64,000 nt of DNA from Sequoia sempervirens (lineage: Eukaryota > Streptophyta > Pinopsida > Cupressales > Cupressaceae). The DNA lies in contig VDFB02321273.1 in NCBI GenBank assembly GCA_007258455.2, positions 124,001-188,000 on the forward strand, written 5' to 3'. A program made the position numbers and the translations under genes. Below are positions 1 through 13,010 of the stretch, one piece after another; position 1 is the first letter of the stretch, and each line of letters starts with the position of its first letter. Under the pieces are notes generated by a model. That model did not search any database. It saw nothing but the letters and a program-made list of their open reading frames with translations, and had not been told where the DNA came from.

Positions 1-348
1 CTGACGCATCTAATGATTCCATTGGAGCAGTTTTAGGGAAAGAAGATGAGAATGGGGGAAAATATGCCATATATTTCATTAGTAAGAATATGACTCCAAT
101 AGAAATGAATTATACCACAACAGAGAAAGAATTCTTGCTTGTAGTTCATGCAATTAAGAAATTTTGACATTATATCATGGGATACAAAGTCACTGTATAC
201 ACAGATCACTCAACCATTAAGTACCTTATGAATAAACCTATAGAAAATGCGAGAATAATTAGGTGGTTGCTTCTTCTCCAGGAATTCAACGTAGCAATTA
301 TTGAAAAACTAGGGAAGTCCAATGTAGTTGTGGATTTCTTATCCTAGA
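1..348 (+). pseudogene. Ty3/gypsy RNase H domain (fragment, enters from the left edge)
   Basis: The first frame reads DASNDSIGAVLGK, then YTTTEKEF and VYTDHSTIKYLMNK. These are the usual Asp, Glu and Asp blocks of the RNase H that follows reverse transcriptase in Ty3/gypsy pol, which removes RNA from the RNA:DNA hybrid during element replication. The reverse transcriptase lies outside the window. An in-frame TGA near 167 (after AIKKF) and a TAG near 346 (after VVVDFLS) break the frame, so this is a dead copy. The same polyprotein continues into the integrase downstream. The family call is firm from motif order; the exact lineage is not. Confidence 0.9.
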
Positions 349-429
349 ATAAACATGATGGTGATTCTGCTCCAATACAAGATGAGTTCCCAGATGAAAA
401 TCTATTCACCATCTCTACTAAAACCCCTT

Positions 430-1696
430 GGGTTGTCGATATTGCAAACTACTTGGCCACTACAAAAGTACCACCTCATTTTTCATCAAAACAAAAGAAA
501 TGCCTTGTTAGAGAAAGTGCCCCCTTCAAATGGATTAATGGGATCCTATTTCAATGTGGACCTTATATGGTGCTAGGACATTGTCTTAGGGCAGATGAGA
601 CCTATAGTATCCTTAGAGCCTGTCATGATGATCCTTCTGGAGGGCATTATTCTACTAAAAGGACAACTCACAAGATTTTGGGAGCAGGATACTACTGGCC
701 TTCTATGCATAAGGACATCAAGAAATATGTTCGCAGATGTGATGAATGTTAAAGGGTAGGAAGACCAACTACATCCAATGAAATGCCCCTGTAGCCTCAG
801 GTAGTCCTTGAACCATTTGAAAAATGGGGATTGGATTTTATCGGATCTATAGACCCTCCTTCGCAAGGAAAAGAGTACATTTTGGTCTGTACCGACTACC
901 TGACTAAGTGGCAGAAGTGCAAGCCCTACGCATTGCTAGGGAGGAACAAGTAGTTGATTTCCTTTACAACATAATTTTCCTCAGATTTGGAGCCCCTGGG
1001 AAAATTGTCACAAATCAAGGCCCCCAGTTTATGTCTAAAGTTATGTTAGCCTTCACAAATCATTTCTAGGTGAGCCACAAGAATTCCTCACCCTACCACC
1101 CTCAAGCAAATGGACAGGTTAAAGTCACTAATAGGGAATTGGAAAACATTTTAACAAAAATCATTTCATCAAGGAGGAAAGACTGGGCTCAGAAACTACC
1201 TGAAGTCGTTGGGGCTTATAACACCACATGGAAATCAACTATTGGGTATAGTCCATATGAGTTAGTTTTTGGGAAGAAACCCCTCTTTCCCATTGAATTT
1301 GAACTCCAAACTCTTAGGACAGCCATGGAGTTGGGTATAGATCTTAAACGAGCCCAGATAGAGAGAGTTTTATAGCTTAGTGAATTGGATGAACTCCATT
1401 TGGATGTCGTCCATCAAACTGAACTAGTGCAACAACAATGCAAGGTCTGACATGATAAACATATCAAGGAGAGAGAATTCCATAATGGGGATTGGGCATT
1501 ATTGTTCGATTCCAGATACAAGGGTCACCAGGGAAAGCTCAGAACGTATTGGATCGAACCATATGAAATTTATGAGGTATTTTCCAATGGTTCGATTCAG
1601 TTGAAACCCATTGATGGTGATACCCAAACTCTCCTAGTTAATGGACACCGATTACGTGTCTACCATAAGCCTATTAATAGAGAAGAATTTAAATAA
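430..1696 (+). pseudogene. Ty3/gypsy integrase, degraded
   Basis: This is the integrase that would insert element cDNA into the host genome. The N-terminal zinc finger is visible as HDDPSGGH followed by CDEC near 740-750. The catalytic core has WGLDFIGS near 828-845 (first Asp), VTNQGPQF near 1005-1030, and SPYHPQANGQ with the catalytic Glu near 1140. The second catalytic Asp, expected in TDxG, is Asn here. The C-terminal part (1500-1690) has the GxLRTYWxxPYEI pattern of the GPY/F module and ends without a chromodomain. In-frame stops occur near 750, 792, 1068, 1373 and 1448, and a frameshift lies near 910. Absence of a chromodomain plus an extra ORF downstream suggests the Tat/Athila side of plant Ty3 elements rather than chromoviruses; this is inference. 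Confidence 0.9.
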
Positions 1697-2892
1697 ATGG
1701 TCGAAATACAAGGAGAAATACAGTGCATTGACTTTGCTAGGGCATAGTCAATATAGTTTTTCCCATAATAAATGAAAAAAAAGAAAAAGAAAAGAGTTTG
1801 TGAATTTACTTCATTTCAGAATGTTTCTTTTAATTTCTTCATCAACTTCATCATTTGGATTTGGCTAAATTTTCTTTATATTTTGTAGGACTTCATTTTT
1901 GGTAAACACAAATTTCAGCTCACCCTACTACTATGCTTCGGAACCTGCATTATGATGCATCACTCAACGATGCTTCGGGAAGTCAAAGGCCAAAATGTCA
2001 CATTCCTCTTCTTTCTACTGGTTGCATCTTCCAGTGATGCTCCAGAATTCTTTTGTTTCTTCCTTTCGGCGGCATCTTTCAGTGATGTTCTGGAACTTGT
2101 TCAATTGCTCCAACTGCATTTTTTGGCGATGCTCCAAAAAAATTTGGTTGTTGCTTCGGCCACATCTTTCGACGATGCTCCAGAATCTTCAATCTTGTTG
2201 CTATGTTCCAATGACATCTCTCCATGATGCTCCAAAACTTTTTCTCCTTCCACCCCGACTACATTTTTCGGTAATGCCTCGGATTTTTGCAAACTCTTTC
2301 TTTTCTTTAAGTATTTTGATTTTTCCTAAGTTCTGCGCATGCCCATCATTTAATTTTCTTGCCACCTCAAGATCCACTCCCTAATTGTCATTTTTCCATA
2401 TCATATCAAATCTTTCCATAATAAATGTAATTATTACGAAAACCCTTTTTGTCATAACAATTTTTGCCATCATTTAAACCATCCCATCCATGTCATAATT
2501 ATCTGCCGCCACCCTCTCCAAATCATGTAACTATCCAATTATGTCAACAAAGGTGGGTGATGTTCGATTTAATGACAATACATATGGTGCATACAAATTT
2601 ATTTATTTAAAGTTAGTAATTATTTTGAATAAAGATTAATTAATTGGCATGAACCATTCCCTCAATTTTGAAACTTGTGCCATCGCACGATTGCTAAAAG
2701 TACGAAAATGGTTGTGTAATTTCCCATGAAATTTTTCATGATTACTCATTAAGTACTAAAGTAAGGTGATTAATTCCTCTTCCATTGGTTATATTAAAAT
2801 TGTGTCCCTTTTCATATGAAATTTAGTTAATTGAAGCAAGGAAAGTATTACAGAGCTCCACAGAATTTGGCAGAGCGGCAAGGGAAGAAAAA
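1697..2892 (+). repeat. Spacer between integrase and extra ORF, with degenerate ~48-bp tandem repeats
   Basis: No credible gene lies here. Between about 1920 and 2285 a C/T-rich unit of roughly 45-50 bp recurs about seven times, each carrying a version of CATCTTTCxGxGATGCTCCA followed by a T-rich run (near 1953, 2024, 2071, 2117, 2163, 2214 and 2262). One further unit-like stretch (GGCGATGCACCAAAAC) sits at about 3692, inside the broken ORF downstream. The small ORFs predicted across the array come from its low-complexity composition. The rest, 2290-2890, is AT-rich. Confidence 0.6.
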
Positions 2893-5739
2893 ATGGGAGG
2901 AGCCAAGAAGAATTTTGAACCAACCTCAACAACTCAATTGTTGGCATTGAGCAATATTGCGGGTCTATTTCAAAAATTTAGGTGGCTGGAATTCATAAAA
3001 ATGTTTGAGGGATATATAGCGCAACTGGTAAAAGAATTCATCGAGAATTTTGTAGACGGACAGACCATGGTGTGTGGCAAGCATTTCCAGGTAAGTCCAA
3101 AAATCATTGCTTGTCTTTCTAGTCTCGAAAATAGAGGAATTGATTTGAATGAAACTACCAATGTTACCTATCAAAGATTGTTAGAGTTATTTCACAAGGA
3201 GAGGGAGCCTCAACCCATAATCGCCATAAGTACCAAGGGACAGAACAAAGGTTTCCATAGAATGTCCATTCCAAAACCCTGGAGAACTATTGTAGCTTGG
3301 ATAATAAAATATTTCACCTATGAAGGACAAATAACTACGGTAGTGGGACCCCCTTTCTGTATGCTAATTCATTTGCGCCATGGAATTGAGGACCCTTCTC
3401 TTAGGGTTAATTTACCAGCCTTATGTGTCATTCAGTTATCTCCATGATGGAAAAATATAAAGTTGGGACAGGGCCCTCAAACATCACGGCCTTATATAGT
3501 TGATATGCAAGTATCATTTTTGCAAAAATACAAAAAAGAAGTGGCAAAAGTTTCTGCAAAAAATTGAAAAAGTGGAGTTTGAAAGACCACTTGAGGAGGG
3601 CAAGTCCTCTAAACAAAAAGAAAAATCTTTAGAAGAACCCTCCTTAGAGGCCTTAGGTGCTCCTGAATCCCAATAGACCTCAACGACTCCTAGCGGCGAT
3701 GCACCAAAACTTTTTCGAATGTGTCAAAAACCTCAGGACAGTCAGGTGATGTGGAAATTGTGCACTTTGGAGAAGAAGAAGAGCCTCCTCACAAGAGGAA
3801 GAAGCTAATTAAAGTCACTTTTCAAAAAACCCCTCCTCTACGGAGAAGTAAGAGGTTGTCTACAGAATCCAGTCAAAATTGGATCCTATTACATAGGAAG
3901 TACTTCCAAAAAGAAAAAGGCCAGGACTCGAACAAGGGTAGTGGAAACTGAAAGTTAGCCTGGAAGTGAGGAAATAAGTGAAATAGAAAAGCAGGTTGAT
4001 TAATCCCCTAAGGATGAGGAAAAGAGAACGCCATCTCCAAAGCAACAAGAAGAGGAAAAAGTACAGTCGCCACATTCTATGGAGATTGATGACAAACCTG
4101 TGGGGAGACTCTCCCCTTTTCTTGACAGAATTGAAAATATACTTGATACCGAGGAAAATGCAGCTCATACTGACATGGAAATTCCCAACCCATCTTTCTA
4201 TGTGGACACAGGGGATGCAAAATTTGGTTAGAAAGAGGAGAAATTAGATAAATTGAAAACATAAATTGTTGAATTAAAATCTAGGTTACAGAGTAATGAA
4301 GAACAAATCACCCAACAGCAAGAAAAAATTGAGGCACATGTTACAATTGTAAATAAAAGGGATCAAGAGATTGCAAAATTGACAATGCAGATAGAGCAAA
4401 AAGACAGGCCGATTGAGCAGTTGCAGTACCAAATCCAGCAATGGAATCAACAAAGCAAGCAACATATGGTTGATCTGTCTAAAAAGATAAGCACATTGAA
4501 GGTTTGAAAAATAATTTAAAGCTAATTTTCAATGCTTTTGAAGAAGAAAGAAATAGGCAGAAAGTTGAACTTAATGCTTCTATGAGTAGAATTGTGGAGT
4601 TAGAGCAGGATTTGCAGGAAAGTGACACTAAGCCAATAATGGAATCCAAGGGGACACAAATTGAACCAACTATTTTAGAATGGTTCCAAGTACATATCCC
4701 TCCATTATTGATGAAATGGATGGAGAGATGCTATTTCCTAAGGGATGTAGAATTTGAAAATAATGGGTTGAAAAAGGAGTTAGTACTATTAAAAGAATCA
4801 TTTCACAAAGCATATAAAGGTAAACAGGATGCTTGTGAAATTGATGAGTTATTGTTGGCTTGTAGAAGACCATCTAGGTTGTACTCTATGTCCCTCAATG
4901 AAAAACTCTTAAGATGGAAGTTACTTAGAATTCACCATAATCAGCCACATGACCTTGATGATAAAGAATTTGTTAAGATATTTGTCGAGTCAACTCCTGA
5001 ACAACAAGATTTATTATGTGAATTCTTTGTCCATAATTTTCTCTTGGAAGAATATACATATTTCTTTGTTAATTTATTTGTGGAAGAAGTTCAATTGAGA
5101 CCATTCAAGTCCACAATACGTAATCAGCTTCACTAGTAGGATCGGTCAAGGGAGTATGTACATGCAGAGAAAACTATTGGATTGCAAATGAGATGCCCCC
5201 ATAGGAAGCCTTTCTATTTCAAGGCACAGTTTTTGGGTCTTAAACTGAGAGAGAATGTACAAAGCAAGTATAATAATAACCTTCGGTTGTGCCATAATCA
5301 CTTTCAAGATCAAGGACCAAAGTTGATAGGGAAAGCGTGGCATGCATGCGAAGAAATATATACTCCTCTTCCTATGTATCTCAGGAAAAGAGAGGTAATC
5401 TCACCTCTTAATATTAAATGGTCCTATAGAAGGGTAGTAGCCTTGGCCGATATCCTTGAGCAATTAAAAGTTAACTGGATTGGCATGAGGTATAGACCAC
5501 CTCTACTTCTTTCACCACCCCCTGCAACATATATCAATATAGATCAGAGCGATGACAGTCTTCAAAGATGGGTACAAAGGGTCACTTTTCATCAGGTATT
5601 TCTAAAGGAACAAGAGGAACTAGATATAGAGGTAGATGACTTGTATGATCTCAATGCCAAGTATGAGGAGATGAATAAGAACTGGGGAAATGAAGGGCAA
5701 GGAACACACCAAAGAGCAGGAGGACCTACTCAGGCTTAG
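2893..5739 (+). pseudogene. Extra 3' ORF of the Ty3/gypsy element (plant-transposon-protein-like head, coiled-coil middle), broken
   Basis: Four open stretches in series (2893-3447, 3721-3951, 4504-5136, 5182-5739) look like one former protein cut by stops and frameshifts. The head (MGGAKKN, then LEFIKMFEGYIAQLVKEF and VCGKHFQVSPKIIACL) resembles the putative plant transposon protein domain that occurs in ORFs flanking pol in Athila/Tat-type elements. It is followed by a charged Lys/Glu/Pro-rich linker (3700-4200), then a long Gln/Glu/Lys-rich coiled coil (4215-4650), interrupted by a one-base frameshift near 4500. The tail has the block QDLLCEFFVHNFLLEE near 5004, which recurs in the relic at 9.3 kb. 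Position is between integrase and a polypurine tract, as for a third ORF of a retrotransposon. Function is unknown; it may be a structural or env-position protein, but no signal peptide or membrane segment is evident. Confidence 0.65.
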
Positions 5740-5752
5740 GAAGGGGAGGAAA
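5738..5752 (+). promoter_or_regulatory. Candidate polypurine tract and 3' LTR start of the first gypsy element
   Basis: The purine run AGGAAGGGGAGGAAA directly follows the last ORF stop and is followed by TGATGAAG, which would begin the 3' LTR. The second relic has GGGGGGAA then TGATGGGC at the same relative place (10081-10096), which supports reading both as plus-strand primers next to LTR starts. The far end of the LTR was not located. Confidence 0.45.
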
Positions 5753-7423
5753 TGATGAAGTAAAAATAACCTCATCAATATAATGGACTAAATACTTAAC
5801 CTTACACATTTCAGCCAACCTTACCCTACCAATTAATTGCCTTTAGGATAAGTAATTTCTTTCCTTTTGTGAATAAGCGAACAATCTTTATTTCTTGAAA
5901 TTAATTGAAATAAGCTAATATGCTCTGACTTAATGGTTTAGTTTTCGAGCATTCCATAGGTCAACTTCCACAATCGGTTACCATCCCATTCAAAGAGGTT
6001 TTAACATAGACTTCAACATTATTGAAGACAAGTGAATGGGTATTGGAATTTTAGGAGCATACATGATGGACCGATTTTTTGTAGTTTTGTTATTTTCAGT
6101 TTCAAAGAATTTTATGGCTTGTGTCGAGCCTCTTTAATATTTCATGTCATGGGTTTTAAAGTCTGTTAGTTTTTGACAATCAGTTGAAGACTTTACCAAC
6201 TAAAAAGTAGGATTTTCTTAGCTGCTCTCATATAAATATGTAGATGTTGAAAATGATAAGATATAGAAGAATATCGTTATGTTGTCACCATGTTTTCTAA
6301 GTTACACTTTTCATATGAATAAAATGAGTTTCCCCCACCATTTTTGGAATTATTGAATAATGTGAATGGAGTTCTTTGAATGAAGTAATTTGGAGTTACC
6401 AATGTATGTGATCTGAGCTAGCTGTAGGAGCACCCGAGAGTTGGCCACTCGAGGGGTTGTAGATTAGATAGATAAGTATTTTACTTTTAATTTTGTACTT
6501 TCATTTAGTAGATAACAATTAGAATTGAAGTCTATTTTCATGTGTGTAATTTTGTTAAGACTAATCCTGCAGGTTGTAGCTAAGTCTGTAGTCTTTGAGT
6601 TTAGTGTTGGAAGTTCTGGAGCACCTTCTTTCAATTGTTTCAGATTGTTAAATTGTTTTATGCTAGTTATTTAGATTGTTATCTTTTGATTAGATCAATG
6701 TTTCCTAGTTTCTTTACAAGCTTTACTTCTTCAGCAATTTATACATTTCTTAGTTTAATCATTTCCATGCTTTCTAGTTTAGTTGTTATGCTTTTTAGAT
6801 TCATAGTTTTCTACTTTCTAAGTTTAGTGGCTTCTTAGTTTAGAGTTTTATTTCAATTGTCCAACATCTAGGAAACCTAAGAGAGATAGCAAGATGTCTT
6901 CTATTGCATATAGCCTTTGGACACTACCCGGTCAATATATTAATGTGTTTATCAACGAAAGTGTTAGGACCTAATGATAGCCTATCACTTTATGTAGCCT
7001 TTCATTCATCACTTCAAATTCATTGACATGTGTTCAACTCATGTTGAATTACACTTCACACCACAACTACACATAGTTCATAGCCATCACTTCATATAAT
7101 TTCAAATCATGCTACATGGTGGTATTTAGCTATTTCACATGCATCATACTTCATTTCACAACATGTCAATAGGTACTCTTCGCATTTAAATCTCATAATT
7201 AACAACGAAGCTTACTAATTTTGTAAATATTTATCATTTGTGCATGTATGTCAAATTAACATTTAAATTTACACTACTTATTAATTATCTCTATCCATTT
7301 TGTACTTGCTAAGTGAGAACACTTATCATCTTTAGTTGGGGTGAGGGGTATTCAAAGGTCATTCCTTACTTTTTTCCAAATTTCTACCATTCTGCCATTT
7401 AGTTTCTCACCATTCTCAAGAAA
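5753..7423. other. AT-rich stretch without genes, probably LTR remnants
   Basis: No ORF here shows a recognisable motif. The stretch follows a polypurine tract and precedes the start of the second extra-ORF relic, so it is probably the 3' LTR of the first element plus whatever preceded the second ORF. I could not find matching LTR ends or a primer binding site. The ORF at 6635-6838 is a low-complexity Leu/Ser/Phe translation and is not credible. Confidence 0.4.
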
Positions 7424-10070
7424 AATGAAGAGTTCAAAAAAGAGAAGAGGTGTCTAGTGGAGAATTTGGTACCACGACAAAATTGGGTGATACAACAAAA
7501 CAAAGCAAAATAGAGCTAGTGAAAGTAACTATAGTTGAGACATTACAATGAGAGGTGACATAGTGAGGAGAGAACCAACAACCCATAATTTGCTGCTAGA
7601 GGACAGGCGATGTGTGCCTATCTTCCAATAGGTAGGATGGTTGGATTACTTCCTCAGAATCATAGAATTTAATGAACTTATGACCCAACAGTTTTCCAAC
7701 AACTTGAAAAATGACAAGGCAATTGTCGGGGGATTAAGAGTGGATGCATCAGAGGCTACAATTGTAGAAGTATTAGGTCTTCCAAGGAGTGGAAAAGATT
7801 TTCTAGTAAGGGTATATGCAATCACAACCAAAAATGAGTTCTCCTTGTTAGGTGAGAATTTGGACTCCTCCTCTCAAGGTACAAAACATTTATCTTTACC
7901 TTGACTTTGGGCCTTTTTACAACCTCACATTATTAGGTATTTAACTTGTGATGGGAGATAATCATTATTATACACTGTACATTTTAAGTTGTTTAGTCAT
8001 CTTTTCCATGGGAGGCGAGTAAATGTTCCAAATTTTCTTTATAATTTGTTGAAGAGAATGTCATCTGAATATAAGAGAAAAAGAAACTAGTCAAATTTGT
8101 AACATTTCTGTCTAGTTACTTTATTGATTAAGTGAAGTCTTAGGGTTCAATTTTTTAATATATCTTGGGAAGATTTTTTGAATTGTAAAAACATCAACAA
8201 CATTATTCTAATGCATAATGAAGGAGAAAGGGGTTAGGAACAAGAAGCAAAAGAACCTGTTGTGGCTGCAACTAAGGGATAAATACCCTCTGGTTCCCCT
8301 ACTGCAACACGAAGGAACTTGAAGAGTAGGGTCTACAAGAAACACAACCTACAACCTTTGTTCAGTAGCTTGTAGCTAAAGAAGATCCAGAAACCCCAGC
8401 TTCCATTAAGAGCCCACCAAAATAAAAGAAAAGAAAAAGTGGGGCTTCTACCTCTAAAATCGCAAAGGGGCAGAGGACGGCCATGCAATCAAGAAATAGA
8501 TCACATCACTTGAGGAAGAAGGGGGCAATGAAAGGAAAAGATGAAAATCAAAAGGAAGATGTTGTGATGATTGAAACAAACATAGATTCAAAGGGAAATA
8601 TCCTTGGTGATGATACAAAAACACTAATTGTACAACCTTTGTATTTTACTAATGCTTTTAACTCTGGTTCAGAAGAAATTTTTGTTGCTAAAAAGAAGAG
8701 AAGAAGATCTCCAAAGAGCCCTGCCTCAAAAGGGTTTATGTCTACATAAGAGGTAGGAGAAGAAAGTTTTTGGAGAAGGAAGAATAATTATTTTTAGAAG
8801 AAAGGAACACAAATAAATAAATACAAGAATCTTTGCAGATAATTAAACAAGTAGAAGACCTACTAAAAACATACCAACAAAAGGACAATGAGAGGGATGC
8901 TAGGATTAGGGAGTTAGAAGAAAAACTCCACAAATTTGAGCATGGATCAAAATTGGAAATTTTGGCATAGCTTTCCATGGTTGAAACAAATGGAAAATAT
9001 CCAATTCCTAAGAGCTCAATTGGACCTATAAAGACTCTCATTGTACCTACTGTTGTGTCATTGGGCATAGAGTTATGGAAGAAAGCACAAGTTTTCCCAA
9101 AATAAAAAAGATTGGGAAAAGGAGTAAACTGAAATGATACCTACACATGTTAGGATAATTGAAAAGCAAGAAAAATAGGTAAAGAGATTAAAATTACAAA
9201 TTGAGGAATTGGCAGACAAGACAGTGCAACTGATGAGATGCAGACTGCCTACTAGGGTATATACCCTTTCTTGCAAGAAAAGTTTTTATGTTTTTAGTTT
9301 AGTCATATAATAAGTGATCTCCCTATTGTAATGAATTCAATATTTTCATTTTTAGAAACTTTCCAAAGGTATACACTTGAAATACAAGACCAATTGTGTG
9401 AGTTCTATTTTCACAATTTTGTTCTCTCATATGATATTGTATGGAACCCATTAATGTTTGTGGGAGATCTCCAAATCAGGGCCTTAGCTTATTTTGTCAT
9501 GAATGAGCACAAAATGGGGAAGATTCTACAAGAATACCATGAGAGAGATAAATCTCTCCCCTACAACTAAGAGAGGAGGAAAAAAAACCTAATACAGTAG
9601 TGGACTAGTGGTTAGAACTTATACAACACAGGGGAGTAAAAGCAAATATTATGGATTGTAGAGAAAAATATTATAAAAGAATGAAAGGACTAGTAGTAGG
9701 TACCATCGTAGAAGCTTCTAACTTTGCTCAAGGCAAATGGAATGAGCTCACACTAGAATGAAAGAGGAAGGAATCCCATTCTGTTTACAATTATGCACCA
9801 ATGATTCACAAGTCACATAAATACATTTCAATTGCAATGAGGAATGGAGCTGCTTGGTTCCCACTCACCTTCCATCCTCCTATCCTTGTGTTCCCTATAT
9901 AACATTGGACAAAGGAAGAGGCAACAGTAAAAGACAAAAGACTGGAAAAACTCTTAGATAAAAAAAGGTTACTACTTGAAGCAGGACAAAAGAGTGAACC
10001 GTGTGGTGGATTTTAAAGAATGGCCTTCCAATACAACCTTCAACCTTAAAGTTTCTTGTGGACAAGCAAT
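7424..10070 (+). pseudogene. Second, divergent relic of the gypsy extra ORF
   Basis: A start (MKSSKKRRG) at 7424 leads into WLDYFLRIIEFNELMTQQFS and IVGGLRVDASEATIVEVLGL (7640-7790), which align in order with the head of the ORF at 2893. A basic linker (8480-8750, including AKKKRRRSPKSPASK) and a coiled-coil stretch (8756-8960, with QVEDLLKTYQQKDNERDARI) follow. The block QDQLCEFYFHNFVLS (9384-9430) matches QDLLCEFFVHNFLLE of the first copy. The order of domains is therefore the same, while sequence similarity is low. Many stops and frameshifts break it. No integrase or reverse transcriptase precedes it, so the 5' part of this element was lost or replaced. Function is unknown, as for the first copy. 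Confidence 0.6.
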
Positions 10071-10075
10071 AAATT

Positions 10076-10088
10076 TAGTTGGGGGGAA
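10076..10088 (+). promoter_or_regulatory. Candidate polypurine tract and LTR start of the second relic
   Basis: A G-run (GGGGGGAA) is followed by TGATGGGCTC, the same arrangement as at 5741-5760. It marks the likely junction between the internal region and a 3' LTR beginning at 10089. Confidence 0.4.
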
Positions 10089-12591
10089 TGATGGGCTCAA
10101 TCATTGGCTAGTTTTCCTTTTACTATTTTATGCTTTAATCATTTCTTTTGCTAAGTTTCAAAGACATTACCAAGACTTTATAGACCTTTTATATTCCTTT
10201 TATACACTTCTAAGTAGTTTTAAGTATTTGGAAATAGAAATATGATATGTTGATATATGTCTGTATGAATGCATGAATGTCTATGAAATTTAATATGATT
10301 ATATGTTTAATTTATGATTTTTAATGATGTGGATGCCTTAGTAATGAGACTAACATCTTGCAACAAGAAGGATTGTTAACCTGCAACAACAGGTTTTCCA
10401 ACCCATAGCATAAAGACTACGAATGGTTGTAGATAAGAAGTCAAACAGCTAAGGTGAGACACTTTTAGTCAAAAGCGAAGGTGATCATTTATTGATCAAC
10501 CATGAGTCTTTGCTTAACACTCATGCTCACTGAATAAGACAACTAGGAGAAGGAGTCTACTCTCGACAGGATTGATTCATGACACAATTGTTCTTAGGAA
10601 CACGTCTTTTTCATAGCAGTTAAACCATTGGGCATAAATTCTAGTTTGGATTCTCTACTCTTGCTTTATAGTTATTGTTTTTTGTTTCAAACTAAGTCCT
10701 CTTCCTATCATTGAGGGAGAGTGGATGGTTGCTTTATGAGTTTGTTTTTAGTCTGACAAGAATAAAACTCCTCACAAACCCTATTAGTGGGATATGTTGT
10801 CGAGGAAATCTAGTTGCAACAATAGAATATGTGTTCTTGAATAAGAGATCTTCAATAGATTCCATTGGATTATATGTAAGAGTTCAATGTTTATATGCAA
10901 GAAAGGGAATTAGTTTGATATCATGAATTGTTGAGTAATTGAATGTTTGACAACTTCTATGGAAGCAACAACTCAATCAAGGGCCACTTGAGGTATTGCT
11001 AACCCATTTCATTTTCTATTGTTAGATTAATTGATGTATTGTTGAATTTAGTTAGTAGTTTCCAGTTATAAGCATGTATTATAATTAATGAATGTCACTC
11101 TATAGCTTTGAATTGAATTTTGTAGCTTCATGTTGGTTTCATACTTGAGGAATTAGCTAGGTTAGGACACTATAGTTTTTAACAATCAATAGTTACAATC
11201 TTAAGCATTAGTTATTTGTAGCATAAGGTAACAGTTAATATTTATTTCCCTTGTTTCATGAATTATCAATTTATTTCACTTTCCTTTTACAATATTTTGT
11301 ACATGTTTAATTTCCTATACTCCATTAATGTAGGATGTGTCTAGGATATGTGAACACATATTTTTCCAACACTATCAAAAGTTTATGAGTCCCTAATTGA
11401 TAAATAAATGTAGTCTCTTGTGAAAGATGAATTGTTCAGTTAAGAATTCATCGTCTGAGCTCTGTGTATACCTAGTAAGCAACAAGTTGATTAGACATTA
11501 GAGAGGCTCTATATTTTGATTTACACATTCTCTATTTGGTCTTGTTCTTCTTCCTAGATGTTTATATTCACATGAAATTAGATTTGAGGTCTGTTTGGAG
11601 CTATGGTGATCATTATGTTTATGTTCATATGTTGTTCATTCTTCTTTGATGACAACATGGAGGTTCCTTAATCACTTTCTTTTGTTGAGTGTGAAGAACT
11701 TGGGAGAGATATGGAGACTAGTGGTGAGAGATGTATTGCATCATATATGTTTGCATAATTTGCATATCATTGTATGTTTCCTTCACATAATGCAATAGAG
11801 GAATTAACCACATCCTCTATATTAATTACTATAGGTAGATTTGGCATGCCTTGATCTATTTTCAAATTTGATATTACTCATGTAGTGGGATTTTTTGGAT
11901 ATATTTCTAGTTATCCTCTTTGATATCTTGGTTTGTTGATTACTAATGTGATAATTAGTTTTCATGTTTCATTAGATTTGGATCTATGAGTTATGCAGGT
12001 TGTGGATTAGCTACCCATTTTCTTGCAGTGGGATGACTCAAATGTGGATTGCCTATATCCACAAGATTTTTTTGTTTTAAAGAAAACTTTGTTAGTTGGC
12101 TTTGTTTGTGGTCATTTTTACATTGGTATGTTGTCTTTGAAATAAGAGTATGTATATACAAAGACTTGATTACAAATTTTGGGTTGGTATGTTGATGGCA
12201 TGAAGTTCTATCTATGATTTGTATACCCTAGTTTGAGGTATGGTTAGGTTGGATGAGTTACAATTTGTTGTGGTTGATATTCCAACTAGTATGAGTAATT
12301 TATCTACTTAGAGCCTTTTTTTATCATTTTAATTTGATGCTTGTATTCTTGTAAATATTGGTGCAAGTTTCACTGATAGTTTCTATGTTTCCCCTTGGCA
12401 TGTTCCTTTTTCTTTCATAGGTGACATGCTAGAGGATGTGAGGATTTTTTTTATGGTGGTTATCATGGTTTCTTTTGTAGGTATCTTGTTGGAGCATTAG
12501 AGTATGGTTAATATTCAGGTGGTACATGATTGGCTATGGGATTTTTGCCCCTTATTTTTTATTCTTATGGGTGTATTTATAATGTATAATG
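10089..12591. other. AT-rich non-coding stretch, LTR-like
   Basis: The first part is probably the 3' LTR of the second gypsy relic. No ORF carries a recognisable motif, and neither LTR ends nor flanking duplications could be paired. The ORFs at 9976-10245 and 10711-10926 are low-complexity chance frames. Confidence 0.4.
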
Positions 12592-13010
12592 TCAAGTGGG
12601 AGAATGTTACCATTAAGGTGCCATATAATTTGTAAATCATATGACACATGATTCTAAAATTCTTGGAAAGTGTCCCTAGGAAATTAGGGTGTATTGGGAA
12701 AATATTTTTTAATATTTATTCTCACCGTTGTTTGTAATACATTCATAAGGGTTGATGGGTTACACTAGTAGTAGTAACAATGACTTATGGACATGAATAT
12801 TTAATATTTTTTTCCCCACATGTGGATGCCTAAAATGGGATGGTAAAAGACAAGTGGAGTGGAAAAATGAGTGATTTTTGGGCTTATCCAAGTGGTCACT
12901 TAGAAAGAGGAAACAAGTGTCTCTTGGTATTCCATATTTTGTGGCATTTAATGTAATGTTTAATTTCCAACTTTGGGCGCCCAAGTTGGAGGGAAACTAT
13001 TAGATCCAAA
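12592..13010 (+). repeat. Candidate Ty1/copia polypurine tract and LTR start
   Basis: AAGTGGGAGAATGTTACC at about 12594-12611 has the typical copia arrangement of a purine-rich primer followed by an LTR beginning TGTTA. Where this LTR ends is not clear; the right bound given here is nominal. There is no recognisable gag or protease between it and the copia reverse transcriptase remnant at 14.6 kb. Confidence 0.35.

Noticed and set aside
1..1696. An integrated plant pararetrovirus
   Set aside because: An integrase with zinc finger and GPY/F-like end follows RNase H, as in Ty3/gypsy elements; pararetroviruses lack integrase.
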